The notes under the pieces: model-generated
Seen by the model: the letters and a program-made list of their open reading frames with translations, nothing else
Database searches by the model: none
Told to the model about the DNA's origin: nothing
Position numbers and translations under genes: made by a program
Part shown: piece after piece, positions 1 to 12,741 of the stretch
How positions within the stretch are numbered: the first letter of the stretch is position 1
Layout of the letters: every line of letters begins with the position of its first letter
Source of the DNA: Takakia lepidozioides
Lineage: Eukaryota; Streptophyta; Takakiopsida; Takakiales; Takakiaceae
DNA length: 64,000 nt
Direction: 5' to 3'
NCBI GenBank assembly: GCA_030704615.1
Contig: CM060734.1
Coordinates: 13,454,001 to 13,518,000 of the forward strand

Positions 1-1
1 C

Positions 2-184
2 ATAGAAGTCCAATATCAGTTAGTTCGAGAACAGATTTTGTTAGGGAACCTAGAGGTCAATTATGTCTCAACCACCGAACAGATAACGGACATTCTAACA
101 AAAGCCTTAGGAAGACTCAAGTTTGAGAAGTGCAGATTCGAAGTAGGCCTGAGGAGTTTGCAAGAAGTTAGAGGTCCACACTAG
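2..184 (+). CDS. Ty1/copia polyprotein, C-terminal end of RNase H (partial)
   Basis: An open frame enters from the window edge and stops at 182-184. It ends a Ty1/copia Gag-Pol polyprotein: the I-E-V-Q-Y start follows what would be the family's His, then comes a V-R-E-Q segment, and the signature DILTKALGRLKFEK lies near residues 37-50. This tail follows the RNase H domain that removes the RNA template during reverse transcription. A purine-rich tract and an LTR-like start follow about 20 bases after the stop, as expected for the 3' end of such an element. The rest of the element lies outside the window, so its integrity is unknown. Confidence 0.85.
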   Translation: MEVQYQLVREQILLGNLEVNYVSTTEQITDILTKALGRLKFEKCRFEVGLRSLQEVRGPH

Positions 185-202
185 AATTCTATAATTGTGG
201 TT

Positions 203-503
203 TGAGAGGGAGTGTAGAAATAACAAACCACCTGATCTGTAACTATAAAGTCAGGGTTATCTATAACACACAAATAGAACTAGAGTCAGCAAGATTTGCT
301 ATAAAGTAGTTAGTCATCAATGAAAGAGACAACTGGGTAGATAGAAATTAAGCCCCGATAGAGTTATTAGCACACGGCATGCTGTAAACATAGGTAGGTG
401 AGGTTACTGATATATGACCTGTAAGTCTGTGTCTCATATTACTGTTCTTGTGGAGATCTATTATAGTAAAGCTTGAGCTTCATGTTGCTGATTTTTGTAA
501 CAT
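203..503 (+). mobile_element. Ty1/copia polypurine tract and start of 3' LTR
   Basis: Just after the RNase H stop, the purine-rich TTGAGAGGGAG (about 202-212) is followed at 213 by TGTAGAAATAACA. This is the usual order of polypurine tract and LTR start in plant copia elements. The 3' boundary is not clear: a TGTAACA-like end near 497-503 is one option, but no clean inverted terminal pair or target duplication was found. The following 400 bases show no gene. Confidence 0.45.
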
Positions 504-917
504 CCATTGTCCCCTCTGCGTAGCGAACATTTGTAAGACAGAATGTTGTTCAAGTCCGAAGTAAAATATGGTCTTTGAGGACAACTTGGCAGGTGTAATA
601 TCCACTTGCGCTTAAATTAAATTGAATCATCTACTTAAGTTTCGAGCTGGTTTGTCGTGAAGGAACAATCCTCTTGGAGCTGGATATGCAAACATAATGT
701 GTAAAAACAACATTTTCGTGAACATGAGTCGTGCTAGTTGTAATGCGAATTGGGAGAGACCTAGAATACAGATTGCTCACAGGTCTGCCTCTCCTCCTGT
801 GAATTTTCCCTAGTTCAACGACACACAGGAAGTTGAAGAACTCAAAATGACAACAGGTTGAAAACTCGTTGAAAACTTACAAGATGAATTGAAGTGTACC
901 TGCAAGTTGAAGATCAC

Positions 918-1397
918 TGTGAGACACCTGACAATGATATATCACATGCTGCTACAACGAATGCAGATCTCGTTAGTGTTGTGCACAAACTCTTAAACCC
1001 CAAGCCCCGGGAGCTGAGGCTAGGGATGTTGGAATTCGACAGAGAATAGAGATAAAAGATGAACTGATTACTGAGAACTCTCCACCCAACCATAGGACCA
1101 CAACAAGCTGTGTGTCCACCCTCCGAGCTCTCCCTATTTATACTCAAAGTCTAATCCAGAAATAGCTGAGATAACTATAGCATAACTCCATGCTTTTACT
1201 TAAGTTATCTCCACCTGCTATTCTGGTACAATGACTTGAGTCACTAATAACTGAAGCTAACTTTAGCTATCTTTTAGCTAACCGAGGCTTATATCTATTG
1301 TTAACTGTGACTTGTCGGCACTACTATTATGGAAGCCTGACTTGTCATCACAATAACTCTAGGTAGTAGTAACTTGGTCAGGAGTTGATTTCCAACA
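918..1397 (-). mobile_element. Copia-type LTR, minus strand (solo or remnant)
   Basis: Read on the minus strand, this stretch starts TGTTGGAAATCAACTCC at 1397, a common plant copia LTR start. It carries a TATAAATA box at 1142-1135 and ends in GGTGTCTCACA near 918-920. The opposite orientation shows that it does not belong to the element at 1-500. The five bases on each side (ATCAC and AAGGA) do not match, so a clean solo LTR with target duplication is not supported. Confidence 0.5.
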
Positions 1398-4015
1398 AAG
1401 GAATCCATGAGAGTTTTGTCCAGCATTATGTACAGCATCGATTGATCTATCAAGCACTTCGAATGCGTTTAATTTTACTATTTGTCCAGCATCAGTTCAC
1501 CAGGACTCACCTAGAAAATTGTTTTGCCAGGGATGCCCATGTCGCCTAGCATTGTCAATTTCCTCCTTCTATGAACTCATAGGCTAAACCCCCGACAGAG
1601 ATTGTTCTGGTACCAGTACTCACGGTTGTGAACCAAGCTGGCCAGCTATTCTTTGGGGTGTCCAACTCGAGCTCCGGCCTCAATTATGGACAAATTCTTC
1701 CACTCTTCATCCGAGTCTGCCATAACTGTATATCTATCGATCCTTGGACAGTCTCCCAAGATAGGTCAAGAACTAGTTAAAACATAATTTCTGATGGAGT
1801 CTTCGGAGTTCTTCACTGTTGCTGTGTCATTGGGCCCGATGATTATTTGCAAAAATTATCACGGGAAACTGCGATAGAGCCTGGCAGACTACACACTCAA
1901 GGCGGCCTAGCAAACTGAAATTTATGTACATTGTTCACAACAGCTTCAGTGGGGGACGAGACCAAACCTTCACGGGTGGAAAAGTAGGTATTGTCCAAAC
2001 TGCATGGTCTCTCAGGCCTGATCGATCCTCTCCAAGAACTGCCCGCCCAGCCGACAAGATGAGGTTAAATTACATCAGCGATCACACATAAACTTCAACT
2101 GGATCCCTTCACCTCACTGGAGTTGAACTGTCAGAAAGGAGAAAGGAATGCGCGCCAAGGAAAATCACGAGATTCACAATATTTAATGCGGACAGGGAGC
2201 TGCTATATATTGCAACACGGGGGTCGGTTGAGCATCGGTCTGCAGGTCAGTACCTATGTGACTGAGGACGATCTGAGTTACTCTTGCACTGCAGGAGAAG
2301 CTGAACAGCCATCACAGGCCATCAACTCCACGGTCCCAACAGCAAACAAGAAGGGCAGTAGTGATCAGTGACCACATCATGCAATTCCCAGCTGCAGCTT
2401 GCTTACTCTATATATGACATCCCCGTGTATACTGCGATGGAAAGAAGGCCCGGCCTTGGACAATGAGATGGGTTCTGGAAGCTTGCAATCTGAAATGTGC
2501 AGAAGACAGTGGGGGCCAAACGCTCTGGTTTCTTTGAACGCCATAACTAACTAACTGCAAGTGCACAAACAGGCCCAAACGATTCCCTATCCGCGCACCA
2601 AGAAAGCTGAGCAGTTGGGCAGCATAGAAATTCTCCGGACAGCAGAGACAAAACTTTCCAAGGAAATCCGGGCTGCAGGAACGGGGAAAGTATAAGGAAA
2701 AACGAAATGTCTGCAGAGTGCACGAAGGAAATTTCATAACGAGCACACCGATAGTGGGCAGCCAAAACTCCACAAGAACTCAGAACGCCAAAAATCTGGC
2801 AGTTCCAAGAAAACTTATCAGAGAGTGACAAGAATGGTGTTTCTTGCTTTCTTTTCCTCCCCTCTTTAAAGATCGCCAAAGCTCTTTGTCTCCATCTTAC
2901 TTTACTCCCTTTCCCACAAGCACTGGTCGGCAATGGCTCAACTGTTCAGTACCTGCTCAACTGTTCAGTACCTGGCATTCTCAGGTTATCCAGATTGCGG
3001 GCTAGTGGTCAATGACAGTTGCCTCTTCTCTGCTGCTGCTGTGGCTATAGACATTTCATTGTTCGCTGGCTCAGCCTTGATCGGGATGTCCCAGAGTCTT
3101 GCAATAGCCCAGAGAAACAATTTGGGATCTGAAGGCTGGACCTCTAGACATAGACATACAGTAACATAGACACTGTTTCTGCAGGGTGTATGAAACAAAA
3201 AGAAAGACAACAGCACAGCTGTTCATGCTCAGCTGAGATCAAAGCGTGAAAGACTGGGGCCCATCCTATTCTGCTGCACACTCAGCCCATTGGACGCAAT
3301 GCTTTTGTTACCATGGCAGGCGCTGCACAGGACCACAGAAAAACAAGGGACAAGTTGGCGACACACACTTTCTTGTGATATACAATCATGCATACTTCTG
3401 CCATAACTCCAAAGACCACCATGGCAAGATAACAGACGGAGAAATAGTCCATCTCATCAGACACCCAAAAAATGAACTGTGTAGCAGCTTGATCCTCTAT
3501 AACTGATTACAGCTAGTTGGAAAGCAGAAAGCAGCACAAGGCCGAAAAGCAGGCTACCGAAAAGAAGCCTTATTCTCTGGTAATCAGACCCTCCTTTGAC
3601 CCAAAAAGTCCCCTTTCAAGGCGGGGCACAGTGCCTGTCAAAAACTGTGGCCCAGGTATCCTAGACAGTGTCAAATCTCCTCCCATGGAACATGTTGGGA
3701 CCACTGACAGCAGCCAGCAGCCCCAGGGAAAATTTAGATAATCCCAGTGAGAATTGGACATTGAGACTCTGTAAGATGCAATTCAGGGTAACATTAGCCA
3801 GCAATTGCTGACAGGACTATCCTACCCTGCTGGCAACCATGTCACAAGTGGACCAGGCCACTTAAACTACTGGATCATGCTTTAGCTTCCTTTCCAAAAT
3901 AATTGGCTATCCACCTCCAAGTCAATAGAGCTCTCCTTCGACATCCCCCTGGAATGTATATGTCTCTTCAGCAGGATAACAAACTCCATAGGCCTGGTAA
4001 TTAATCCAATAGGAC
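1398..4015. other. Intergenic stretch without a recognisable gene
   Basis: Several short open frames exist on both strands, but none shows a known motif, consistent splice sites or coding-like composition. The right-hand few hundred bases lie downstream of the TM9SF stop and may hold its 3' untranslated region. Nothing else recognised. Confidence 0.5.
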
Positions 4016-7000
4016 TCAGTCAATCTTCACGGATGCGTAAATGGTGCGTACAAACCAGTAGCACGCGTAGAAGCCTATTGTGCCCGTGAGGACAAAGAAC
4101 GAATATGAGATGATCACCATGTAGCCAAAGTAGAGGATCCCAGACACAACTTTTGTTATATCAAGTTTGGTGAAAAAGTAGAAAGCAGCGTATAGGAAAA
4201 GATAGAGAGCTGATGAACCCGCAGTGAGATATGCCCTCCACCACCAGTGGTAGTCCTCACTACACAACTGGAAGTAGCACAGCACAATAGTGATTTCCGC
4301 ACAAGTCACCATTAGAATCAAAAACACAATGAACAAGAAGCCAAAGATGTAGTAGAATTGGTGCAACCAGATTGACGTCAAGATAAAGAAGAGCTCGATG
4401 AACACAGCACCGAATGGTAGAATGCCTCCAATAAGGATCGAAAACACTGGACGCATGTACCATGCCTGCTCAGGGATTTGGCGAGGAATTTTGTTCGTCC
4501 GAACTGGATCCTCTATTGCCGGCTTCTTAAAGCCAAAGTAACTGCCAACGAAAACGAGTGGCACAGAGATGCCGAACCAGAGGAAGACAAGTGCAAACAT
4601 GGTACCAAACGGCACAGCCCCTGAGGATTTCTCACCCCAGATAAGGCCATTCAGGATGAAGAAAACAATGAAGATAACTCCTGGGAACATGAAGGCTGTC
4701 TTCAGTGTGTTCACTTTCCAATCGGTGCCCTTGAACATCTTGTACAGACGTGCAGAGGAATAGCCTGCAAGAAGACCCATAAAGACCCAGACCAGCAGCA
4801 TAGCAGTCATTAATCCACCCCGGTTGGCTGGAGACAGGAAACCAAGCACAGCGAAGATCATGGTAACAAGTGTCATTCCCAAAAATTGCACCCCGGTACC
4901 AACATAGACACACAACAGGCCAGCTTGCGCTGGTGGCCTGAATACATCCCCATGGACTAGTTTCCAGCCAGTCTCTTCCTGTGCTTCTTCCTGTGTCTCA
5001 AGCTGGTTGTACTTTGAAATATCCCGATGCAGCGTACGCATCATAATCATTGCCACCATACCAGACAGGAAGAGCACAATCATGAGTGAGTTTATGATAG
5101 AAAACCAGTGGATCTGGTCATCACTCATCAGGAGATAGGTATCCCAGCGTGAAGCCCACTTCACCTCACTTTGCTGCACAACAACAACACATACACATCC
5201 ACCCAATAAGGCAATTAGAGAGATGGACAGATGAATGAATTCACACATATGACAGGCATGCTGCTCCACCAGTTGCCCTTGGGTGGACTTGTCCAGTTTT
5301 TTCTCTAGAATGATAACTGGAACACATGAGCTCTACTTGGTCCTTTAACATATAGATGGTCATGGACAGGTTGATACAAGTCTGAACCTGTGGGCAGCTC
5401 AGGAGTGTCATCCAAAATGATGAAATAGCTATGCATGCCTTAAGGTCAGATGTCCCATCCTAATCGCACAGAAAGAGTGATAAGGCTTGTCCAAAGTGGC
5501 AATTCACTTATATAGGTCAAAGTGTACCTTAAAGGATACATCATAAGTGAAAACCAAACGCGCATTTTCCTCTACTTCCTGAGGAGGCTGTCCTGCTTTG
5601 ACCTTCGTATTGGCATTGCACGTTGTCAATTTAGTCTTTTCCTTGTCCCCTTCACTGTCCAACTCATGCTTCACACTACAACCCCACAGTCCTACTGTGG
5701 TTGAGGACAAAAATGATGCCAGCCAACAACGGCACCAGACAATACGTGACATGAGTGCAAATTGACTTAAAGTGGTTATGCCTTCTGTGAATCTTTGAGG
5801 GCGCTTACTGACCACCTCTTACATTACCAGGGGTACCTGTGCCTAATTCTATGGAACCTATTCTCACCCATGGACCCAAGTAAGGGATCTTAGACACCCT
5901 GCCCGTGTAGTGTAGATTGAGTTTACTGGGTACTACTGGGTTTGAATCCCGGAGCTCCTATGGTGCGATCATAGTGCCTCTAACCACTAGGATTTTGGTG
6001 TCTGGACATAGGTACCAAATGGTGACCTTGTTAGAACCTTCATGCTATATAAAGCAATAGGATTTTGTACAAAAGGGTTGCCTCATATGTGCACATTACT
6101 TTCAGAGGAGATAGGCATGTTTTCTCATTATTATGTGCCACTGGGAGTCAAGAACTGCCTGAGTGTAAAGTTTCGGGATACTTTCATAAGTTGGGTGAGG
6201 GCTGGATAGATCCAACCACACAACTGCTGACAGACCAGTGTGTCGCTACACCTTCAATATTGTCCTACAAGACACAGTCATGCCCTGATAATCAGCTGGT
6301 CACACACCTGGAAGGAGTCACCTCAAAGCCCACAATCCGAGAAGTTTCAGAGCCGACATCCTTGTGATATTGCACAAGGAAGCTAAGGTGGTTGGATATG
6401 AAGTATTTCTCCTCAGTGCCGACCTGCAGAAGGGGACAATAGCCTTGTCAAAGGTTACAAACTTACTACATTGGGTGCAGACGTGCAGACTCAATGACAT
6501 CTTTTCATTATCTGGATCAAACAGGTTTTGGTGACCCATAAAGAGAAGAATGCTTACCTGTGCCTTAAAACCAACAGGAAAACCACGTTCGTAACTATTT
6601 GAGGCACTGTTTTCGTGTTTCTGTCCAACCAAAGCCACTGGCAAGTTGTCTAATATCCTGCAAGTACAGAAAACCCTTGTTGCAGATTATACCTTACATA
6701 TCAGTAACCCCCTTTACCTGTGGAACAATGTAAAAGTCCACGAGTCTATCCACATGGGAACTGCTGGGCATTCATTACACATGTATCCTTCATCTCAGAC
6801 ACACTTCACTTTGCTTGTTCAACCAAAGCATGAAAAAAATCTGCCAGAAATTGCATAGATTGCAGCAGGACCTACATGTTCACACGGTAGTCATCATCAA
6901 TCTTCGCTTTGAAGGCCTTTGCCGACTTTGCTGAAAGCTTTTCATGCTGACAAACAACCTTGCATAATTTGTCCTTTCTCATTTCAAACTGTCATGAGCA

Positions 7001-8518
7001 TGCAGCAGCATCCCATTAGCACTAACACCACCACAAATCTGGGTAAACCTTAGTTCATTGGGATATCTTAGCACTGGCTCCTCTCATTGGTCAATGTTCA
7101 AAGATACAGTATATTGACTAATCACAGTACAGAGTTCACACAGTTGAGAAAAGAGGACCAACGGCATGGCTGCCAACATAAACATTATCACCCGACTTAC
7201 GGCAACCACCCCAGAGTATAGTATAGGCCAACTTTGCACTCCATCCAGCTGTCCTGGAGAGAGTACTCCACATTGACCGGCACATGGGTACCTTCAATCA
7301 TTTGCTGTGCAAGTCCAACTAAACTAAGTGTCCAAAATTCAGGAACCAAATACAACCTTCTGAGATTCTTTTTTCTGCCAGCTAATTATGGCACTGCTGA
7401 AACTGACCACATTTTCCAGAGGACCATCATTCAGCTGCGGTTGGTTTTACGGTATCAGCTCAGAACCTCATTGAGAAGAGAACCATGGAAACTTTACCAC
7501 GTAGGGCGAATTTTCGATGCGGTCGCCTCTGAGCACCTCTCCCAAATTTTCCGCACTGTTTTCAATCTTCTTAGGTTTACAATAAATGAGTGAGTAGTAC
7601 TCATATGGCAGTTGTGTCTTGGTGGATGTCAACTTGTTCACCTTCACAACTACAGTGTCTCCCTGTACCAACAAACCTTCAATTAGTTAGTATCCACAGG
7701 GACAACAGAATTAGCATAAGACCAAGATCCAAATGCACCTGGTATAGATGAGACAACAGGGATGGGACTGCGTGTCTCCTCTCTCTCTAGTAACTTCGAC
7801 ACAGAAGCTGGAGCCAGGTCTGTGCATGTTCTTGACAAGAAGTGCAGTATTATGCACAGCGCCACTGATCCAATGTTTCCATCATCGGCTAACTGAAAGG
7901 GGCGGCTAATCACCCCCATAACCCACCCTCACGGAATCCTGGTTAATGTAAGACGGCAAGAAGGAACCGATAAGACCTGTAGCAATAAGCTGAGAACATT
8001 GCATGGAGGATGCTGGCCACTCCTGGCAGACAGTTCCCAGAACATAAGTTCCCCTTACAGAGGGTGCAACGCTCAAAAGAAAAAATTCAAGCTTAAGTGT
8101 TTCTTCTTAAAATGGATGCAAGTCTTTGTTCCTTCAATGACAATGACTCTTGATGTAAGATCCGATGCTACACGGATGAAGGTGCTTGCATGTCACAATG
8201 TGCACAGCCTGCACGGGAAGATGCGATGGATTTGGAACTTGCAATCACGCCAGAGGAAGAAATCTCTTCCTTCACACCCAACAGCCATGGCGGAACCCGC
8301 CTTGACACATCACATCAAATTGGGATGATGCAGAGCTTCGAGCAGATCACAACTGAAATGCAGCACACATACTACAACATGCCAAACCCCTATATACAGC
8401 GAGATCTCACCTGAGCGAAGTCTTGAGGCGCAACTCCCGGTAGATAGAACCCCGTAACAACGGGTAGCAGGAGGGCCAAGCAAGCCAGCACCTTCATGGC
8501 GGCCATAGCCAGACCCAT
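4016..8518 (-). CDS. Transmembrane 9 superfamily (EMP70/nonaspanin) protein, seven exons
   Basis: Exons (minus strand): 8518-8411, 7662-7498, 6988-6876, 6657-6558, 6423-6308, 5675-5528, 5173-4016. All introns are GT-AG and phases join exactly to 1908 bp, 635 aa, the usual family length. Exon 1 gives a signal peptide ([16 protein letters not shown]) followed by FYLPGVAP, the start of the lumenal domain. Exons 2-6 carry family blocks such as [38 protein letters not shown] and LTTCNANTK. Exon 7 starts with [19 protein letters not shown] and holds the nine membrane spans. The C-terminus VKID fits the KxD/E signal that retains nonaspanins in the Golgi through COPI. The family acts in Golgi/endosome membrane trafficking. 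The start at 8518 is chosen for the signal peptide; 8497 and 8590 are alternatives. No break seen. Confidence 0.95.
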
Positions 8519-9572
8519 CACGGCCGCTACAAATGATCCAGCCCGGAGACAGACACGAGGCTGAAAATAAACAGCAGGGAGAACCCACAAGAGAGATCAA
8601 GCGACAGTGTCAGGAGCTCATCACCATCGCCAAGATCTCAATCAGGGCTCCCCTTCCCACAAGACTCATCACACCGCAACCTGCTCACTTGGACGGATAT
8701 TCGCGACGACATTCGTCTCGGTGGATGCATGATTGGTGGAATTCATCCCCTCCCTTCGCAGGTTAGAGTGTCGTCTACGAGGACGTGGACACGACGCTGC
8801 TGCAGGTAGCCACGACGCTACGTCACCATGATCAGTCTGGTTTCGCAGCCCAACCATGGCGTCTTGCCTCTCTCATCTCTCTGTTGAGATGAGACTTCCT
8901 CTTCACAGGTGTTGATGCAACGCGTGGGCGTGATTTCCTCGTGGAGGAAGACCGGCTGGTCGGTCTGCGCATATCGTGCTGTCTGCGTCTCTTGATAGGT
9001 GAGTCTCACGATTCAGGTACGCAAGCTTCCACAGCAGAACGGGATCTAAAGCATCGATATCAGGTGCTTCGCTTGCCTGTAGGTAAACACCAGCGTCGAG
9101 GGGACGCGTTTCAAAGGTGGCCCGGGCCTGCTGTATGCGGCAAACTGTGAGGCAGCCTGAAGGGAGAACTGATGACCGCAGTAAGCAAGGCTCTTTGTAG
9201 GTATTTTGAGGAAGAGAACAATGAAGCATTGAGCTACGTACAAGCAGACCATGCCGCTCAGGGAAGGTCCAACTTGAAACTCAACCAGCGCAGCTTGTCA
9301 CTCTCCGACGCCTTTCATCATCACTCGTTTGTGCTACAAGGTCCTCCTCCCATGGACGGTGACATATCATGAACCCCAGAGTGTTGGGCTTGGTTTACAT
9401 TAATAAGTTCTGCACAGTAGTTTAAGGAGGGCGTCCTTGAAGAACTTCAAGGAGAAACACTGTATTATGTCACGATGAAAAATTCCTCACAATTAGAATT
9501 GTGAAAATACACCAGGGATGATGATAATACACAGCAATCTTTACAAGAGCGAGTGGCGAATGTTCGCGACAT
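8519..9572. other. Region between TM9SF start and psaK stop
   Basis: Holds the likely promoter and 5' leader of the minus-strand TM9SF gene and, near 9370-9572, the likely 3' untranslated region of psaK. Short overlapping open frames on both strands show no recognisable motif. No gene supported. Confidence 0.4.
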
Positions 9573-10762
9573 TCACAGACCACCTGTGGCCTTCAGGCCA
9601 AGTACAACCCCTACACCAATAATGTGTCCAAGAGCACCAAAAGCAAGAGTATCAGTGGCCGTGAAGCCAGCAGGGTCTCCTGTCTGAAGGCCCGAGTCCC
9701 GGTCCACAAGCTTCAATCCTGCGAGAGCTTTCCTGTTTGCTGAGTGTGCGAGCCCAAACCTTCCCGCTAACATGAGCAATGTTGTGGATGCAACAATAAT
9801 CTGGCACAAACAAAGATATTAACAAACTGATGCAATTCACTGCTAATTTCTCCACCTTGAAAATTGACTTGACCTCAAGTTCAGATGACCAAGAAAAACG
9901 TCTACTATTGATGATGAAATTGCCACTAGAATTGCTGGCAGGGGAGAAGTTCTAAGCTTTTCCACACTATGCGCGGTACTCTTGGTCAATGACAAGTCTG
10001 CAGCAGCGGATTCTGGCTCTAGAAAAGACGAGTTGAAAGGGACTAGTATCTCGCTCACCACGTTGGTTGAGGATCCAATGTAGTCACAGCGAGCTCCCAA
10101 GGCACCCTTTCCCTTCACAGACTTTGGGAGCATGGCCTGCATTGCATTCATCGATACATGTGACAGCTATATGGTGAGTAGAAAAGCAGTATCATGAGTT
10201 GTGAGCATTCTTGCACCTTAAGTCAAATCTATGTTTTCACAAAATATTCCCAGGACACTGCGAATTCTATTTGGACACCAGACTTTGTCAATCGCAGTCC
10301 ATGCCAGTATACGACGAATACCTGGACTTCGAAACCTCGACGATATACAGTCAACCAAGCAAATCCGAATAATTGAAGGTCTACTATCTGCGACCCGTGT
10401 GACATACTCAGAGCAGAAACAGGTTAACAAGGAATCTTCCAAAGGTGTCATACAATCGGCGACACCAACCAGAAGATACGACAAGAAAGGGAAAGCGAAG
10501 GGGTCAGGGAGCGTCACAATGCAAGAATACAAACAGCTCAGCCGAACTATGAAGTACATTACGACCATCAGATTCGTAGTAGGAAAAAATCCAGCTATTG
10601 CTATCGTTGCGGGACCGGTATTCCTAATACATAGCACGGAAGTATCCTTACCACACTCTGGACCTTGCTGAAGCTGGCGCTAGCCTTGAGGCCTTGAAAT
10701 TCCCGCAGAGAGGCCGACGATACGGACGTTGAGAGCGCTGCTGAGGCCGCCATGATAGCCAT
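9573..10762 (-). CDS. psaK: Photosystem I reaction centre subunit PsaK, chloroplast precursor, three exons
   Basis: Exons (minus strand): 10762-10652, 10136-10059, 9800-9573; GT-AG introns, all phase 0, joining to 138 aa. Exon 1 encodes a Ser/Ala-rich plastid transit peptide ([13 protein letters not shown]...). Exon 2 crosses the processing region into [10 protein letters not shown]. Exon 3 holds the mature core: a first membrane span, the loop [13 protein letters not shown], the stretch [13 protein letters not shown], and a second span ending [12 protein letters not shown]. PsaK is a two-span thylakoid protein at the edge of photosystem I that helps bind LHCI antenna. Its transit peptide and introns show that this is nuclear DNA of a plant-lineage organism. 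A second in-frame ATG at 10753 is an alternative start. The gene appears intact. Confidence 0.95.
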
Positions 10763-12741
10763 TTCCGCTTTCGCTGACTTGTGTGCGTGATCGGGCTACG
10801 GCCAGCACCACAGCTTCCTTCCAAAGGCGCAAGACGATGGCCGAGTACAGCGGGCAGCTCTCAGAAACGTTTCCAGATTGGGCAGGATAATGTTGTGGAT
10901 ATCTGCCCGCCCAATCACAGCACTGATAGCCCTAATGTGATTCTGTGTGACGCGTATTGATGAAGTCACAGTGGACTCTCGACGAACGAACATCCCCGAA
11001 CGACGGAAGTGAGTTGGCAGCTGACGAACGGAGGAAATCCCCATATTCAGACGAACGAACTATGTCTCGTTGGTGGCTTCGTTGACAGACGCAATGAGTG
11101 GGAGAGTTAAAAGGCAGTTAATGTACACGATGAATGCATGCCAGGAAGGGTACCTTTAGTATTTAAACCCCTTTTTATTTGTTTATCAGGCCTTTAATTC
11201 GTCCGTTCCCGCTCTCTATTGACGACGATAGACGATACCTCGATTTTTCACGGAGGTATATATACTTCCAGCCACCTTCGTATATATATATAGAACAGGG
11301 GGATAGTAGCCCTGTAAATTTATTAAAAAGGAGGTAAGGAAAAAATAACCTTACAGAGAGCCATAAGGCTGATGACTGAGATACCACCTTGAGCTTGCAG
11401 ATCTAAAGAGAGGGGGGAGATAAAGTGGACAAAGCTAAGGCATGGCAGAGGAGCCAAGCATCAACTTCTGTGGGGAGCTCATCAGCAGGGCCTGAGCTGG
11501 AGCCATAAACTAACTACACCATATTGTAGCACTAGCAGCAGACAACTATGGCAAGAAAGAAAATGTAACCAATAACCCTAGCAGCAGGGAGGAGAGCAAG
11601 AAGCATAGATCAAGAAAGGGGTACCCTGGCCCCAGCCTGACTGACCAAAGAAAAGATCAAATCTTCCAAAAAGGAAGGTAGGGAACTTCTCGTAATCAAG
11701 AGGAACCCCACTTCCTTTTGGGATTCTCAAATGATAACTGCGCCTTAGATTTTGCCGTTCTAAGACTTCTTTTGTGCCTCCAATTCAGTTCTCCTTCTTC
11801 AGATTCGAGGGGGGACCGTTTGGCTCCTATGGAGCTCGTGGGGGAGGGGGAGGGTTCTTCTGCAGACGGATTTCAGAGTCAAGAGTTCAGTGGTTCGAAG
11901 ACCTCCCACCCTGCTGGCAGCTCTATATATACCATTACGGTGCCTATGTGGTAGATACTCGATATGTGATTTTATACGTACAGAATACGGTGGATGTGGA
12001 TGCATTCTGTCGACATTTTGAAAAGCTCTGCAGCGAGTTTGAATGGCAGTTTACTGTGCTGGTCGAGAAATTACTTAGTAAGTAATTTCTCAACGTTCGA
12101 CTTTCGCGACGAATCGGGCGACCTGAAGAGGCGAATCGGACGAACAGAGACAAACGACAACGGATGAACGACGACGGGCAGCAAGTGGTGAAAACCGGTA
12201 CGCCCCGTTAGGGTAGATACCAGTTACCGTATTTCAAACTTCTACTAGCCGTTGCGCTACGTTCTCTTCCTTTTCCCCCCCCCTTCTCTCTCGATGAAAC
12301 GATGCCCCGCATACTGAATGCTCGGTCCATGGTAGATAACCCAACTGGCTGTGCTCCCTGCTCCTTTGGAATCTGGCGCTAGAGGATTGTTTATTAGTGT
12401 GGAATCGACTGTTTGTGATTCTGTTCAGTGTGCGTGTGGGTAAATTTAGTCTATGCCATGCCGCTAGCTTAAAGAGATCTTTGGTGTCTGGGTGCCTTTG
12501 CTTCCTACTCCGTTGCACTGAGATTTCTGAAGTGTGATTTACTCCCTTGTCTCTCTCTCTCTCTCTACTCACACACAGACTTGCTGGCCCCGTAGCTGGA
12601 AACTCCCAAGCTCAGAATATGAAGTCCGTCTGTCTGTGTCTTCTCCGGTGAGCTGCGTACATGTATGCGTAAGACCCAATTCGTGTGCGCCCACATCTAG
12701 GTTCTGTGTCCTTGTGTGAATGCACACACAGGCAGGGCGAT
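10763..12741. other. Intergenic region between psaK and the HNH/Myb gene
   Basis: Upstream region of the divergent pair psaK (minus) and the HNH/Myb gene (plus). It contains a TA-rich stretch at 11270-11292, a CT microsatellite near 12551-12567 and small open frames (for example 11774-12085) without known motifs. Promoter elements could not be assigned. The last 200 bases are the likely leader of the plus-strand gene. Confidence 0.4.

Noticed and set aside
918-1397. Solo LTR with target-site duplication
   Set aside because: The flanking five bases do not match on the two sides, so only an LTR-like remnant is claimed.
10231-10671. 146-codon plus-strand ORF
   Set aside because: It lies almost wholly in intron 1 of psaK on the opposite strand and shows no known motif; chance opening is more likely.
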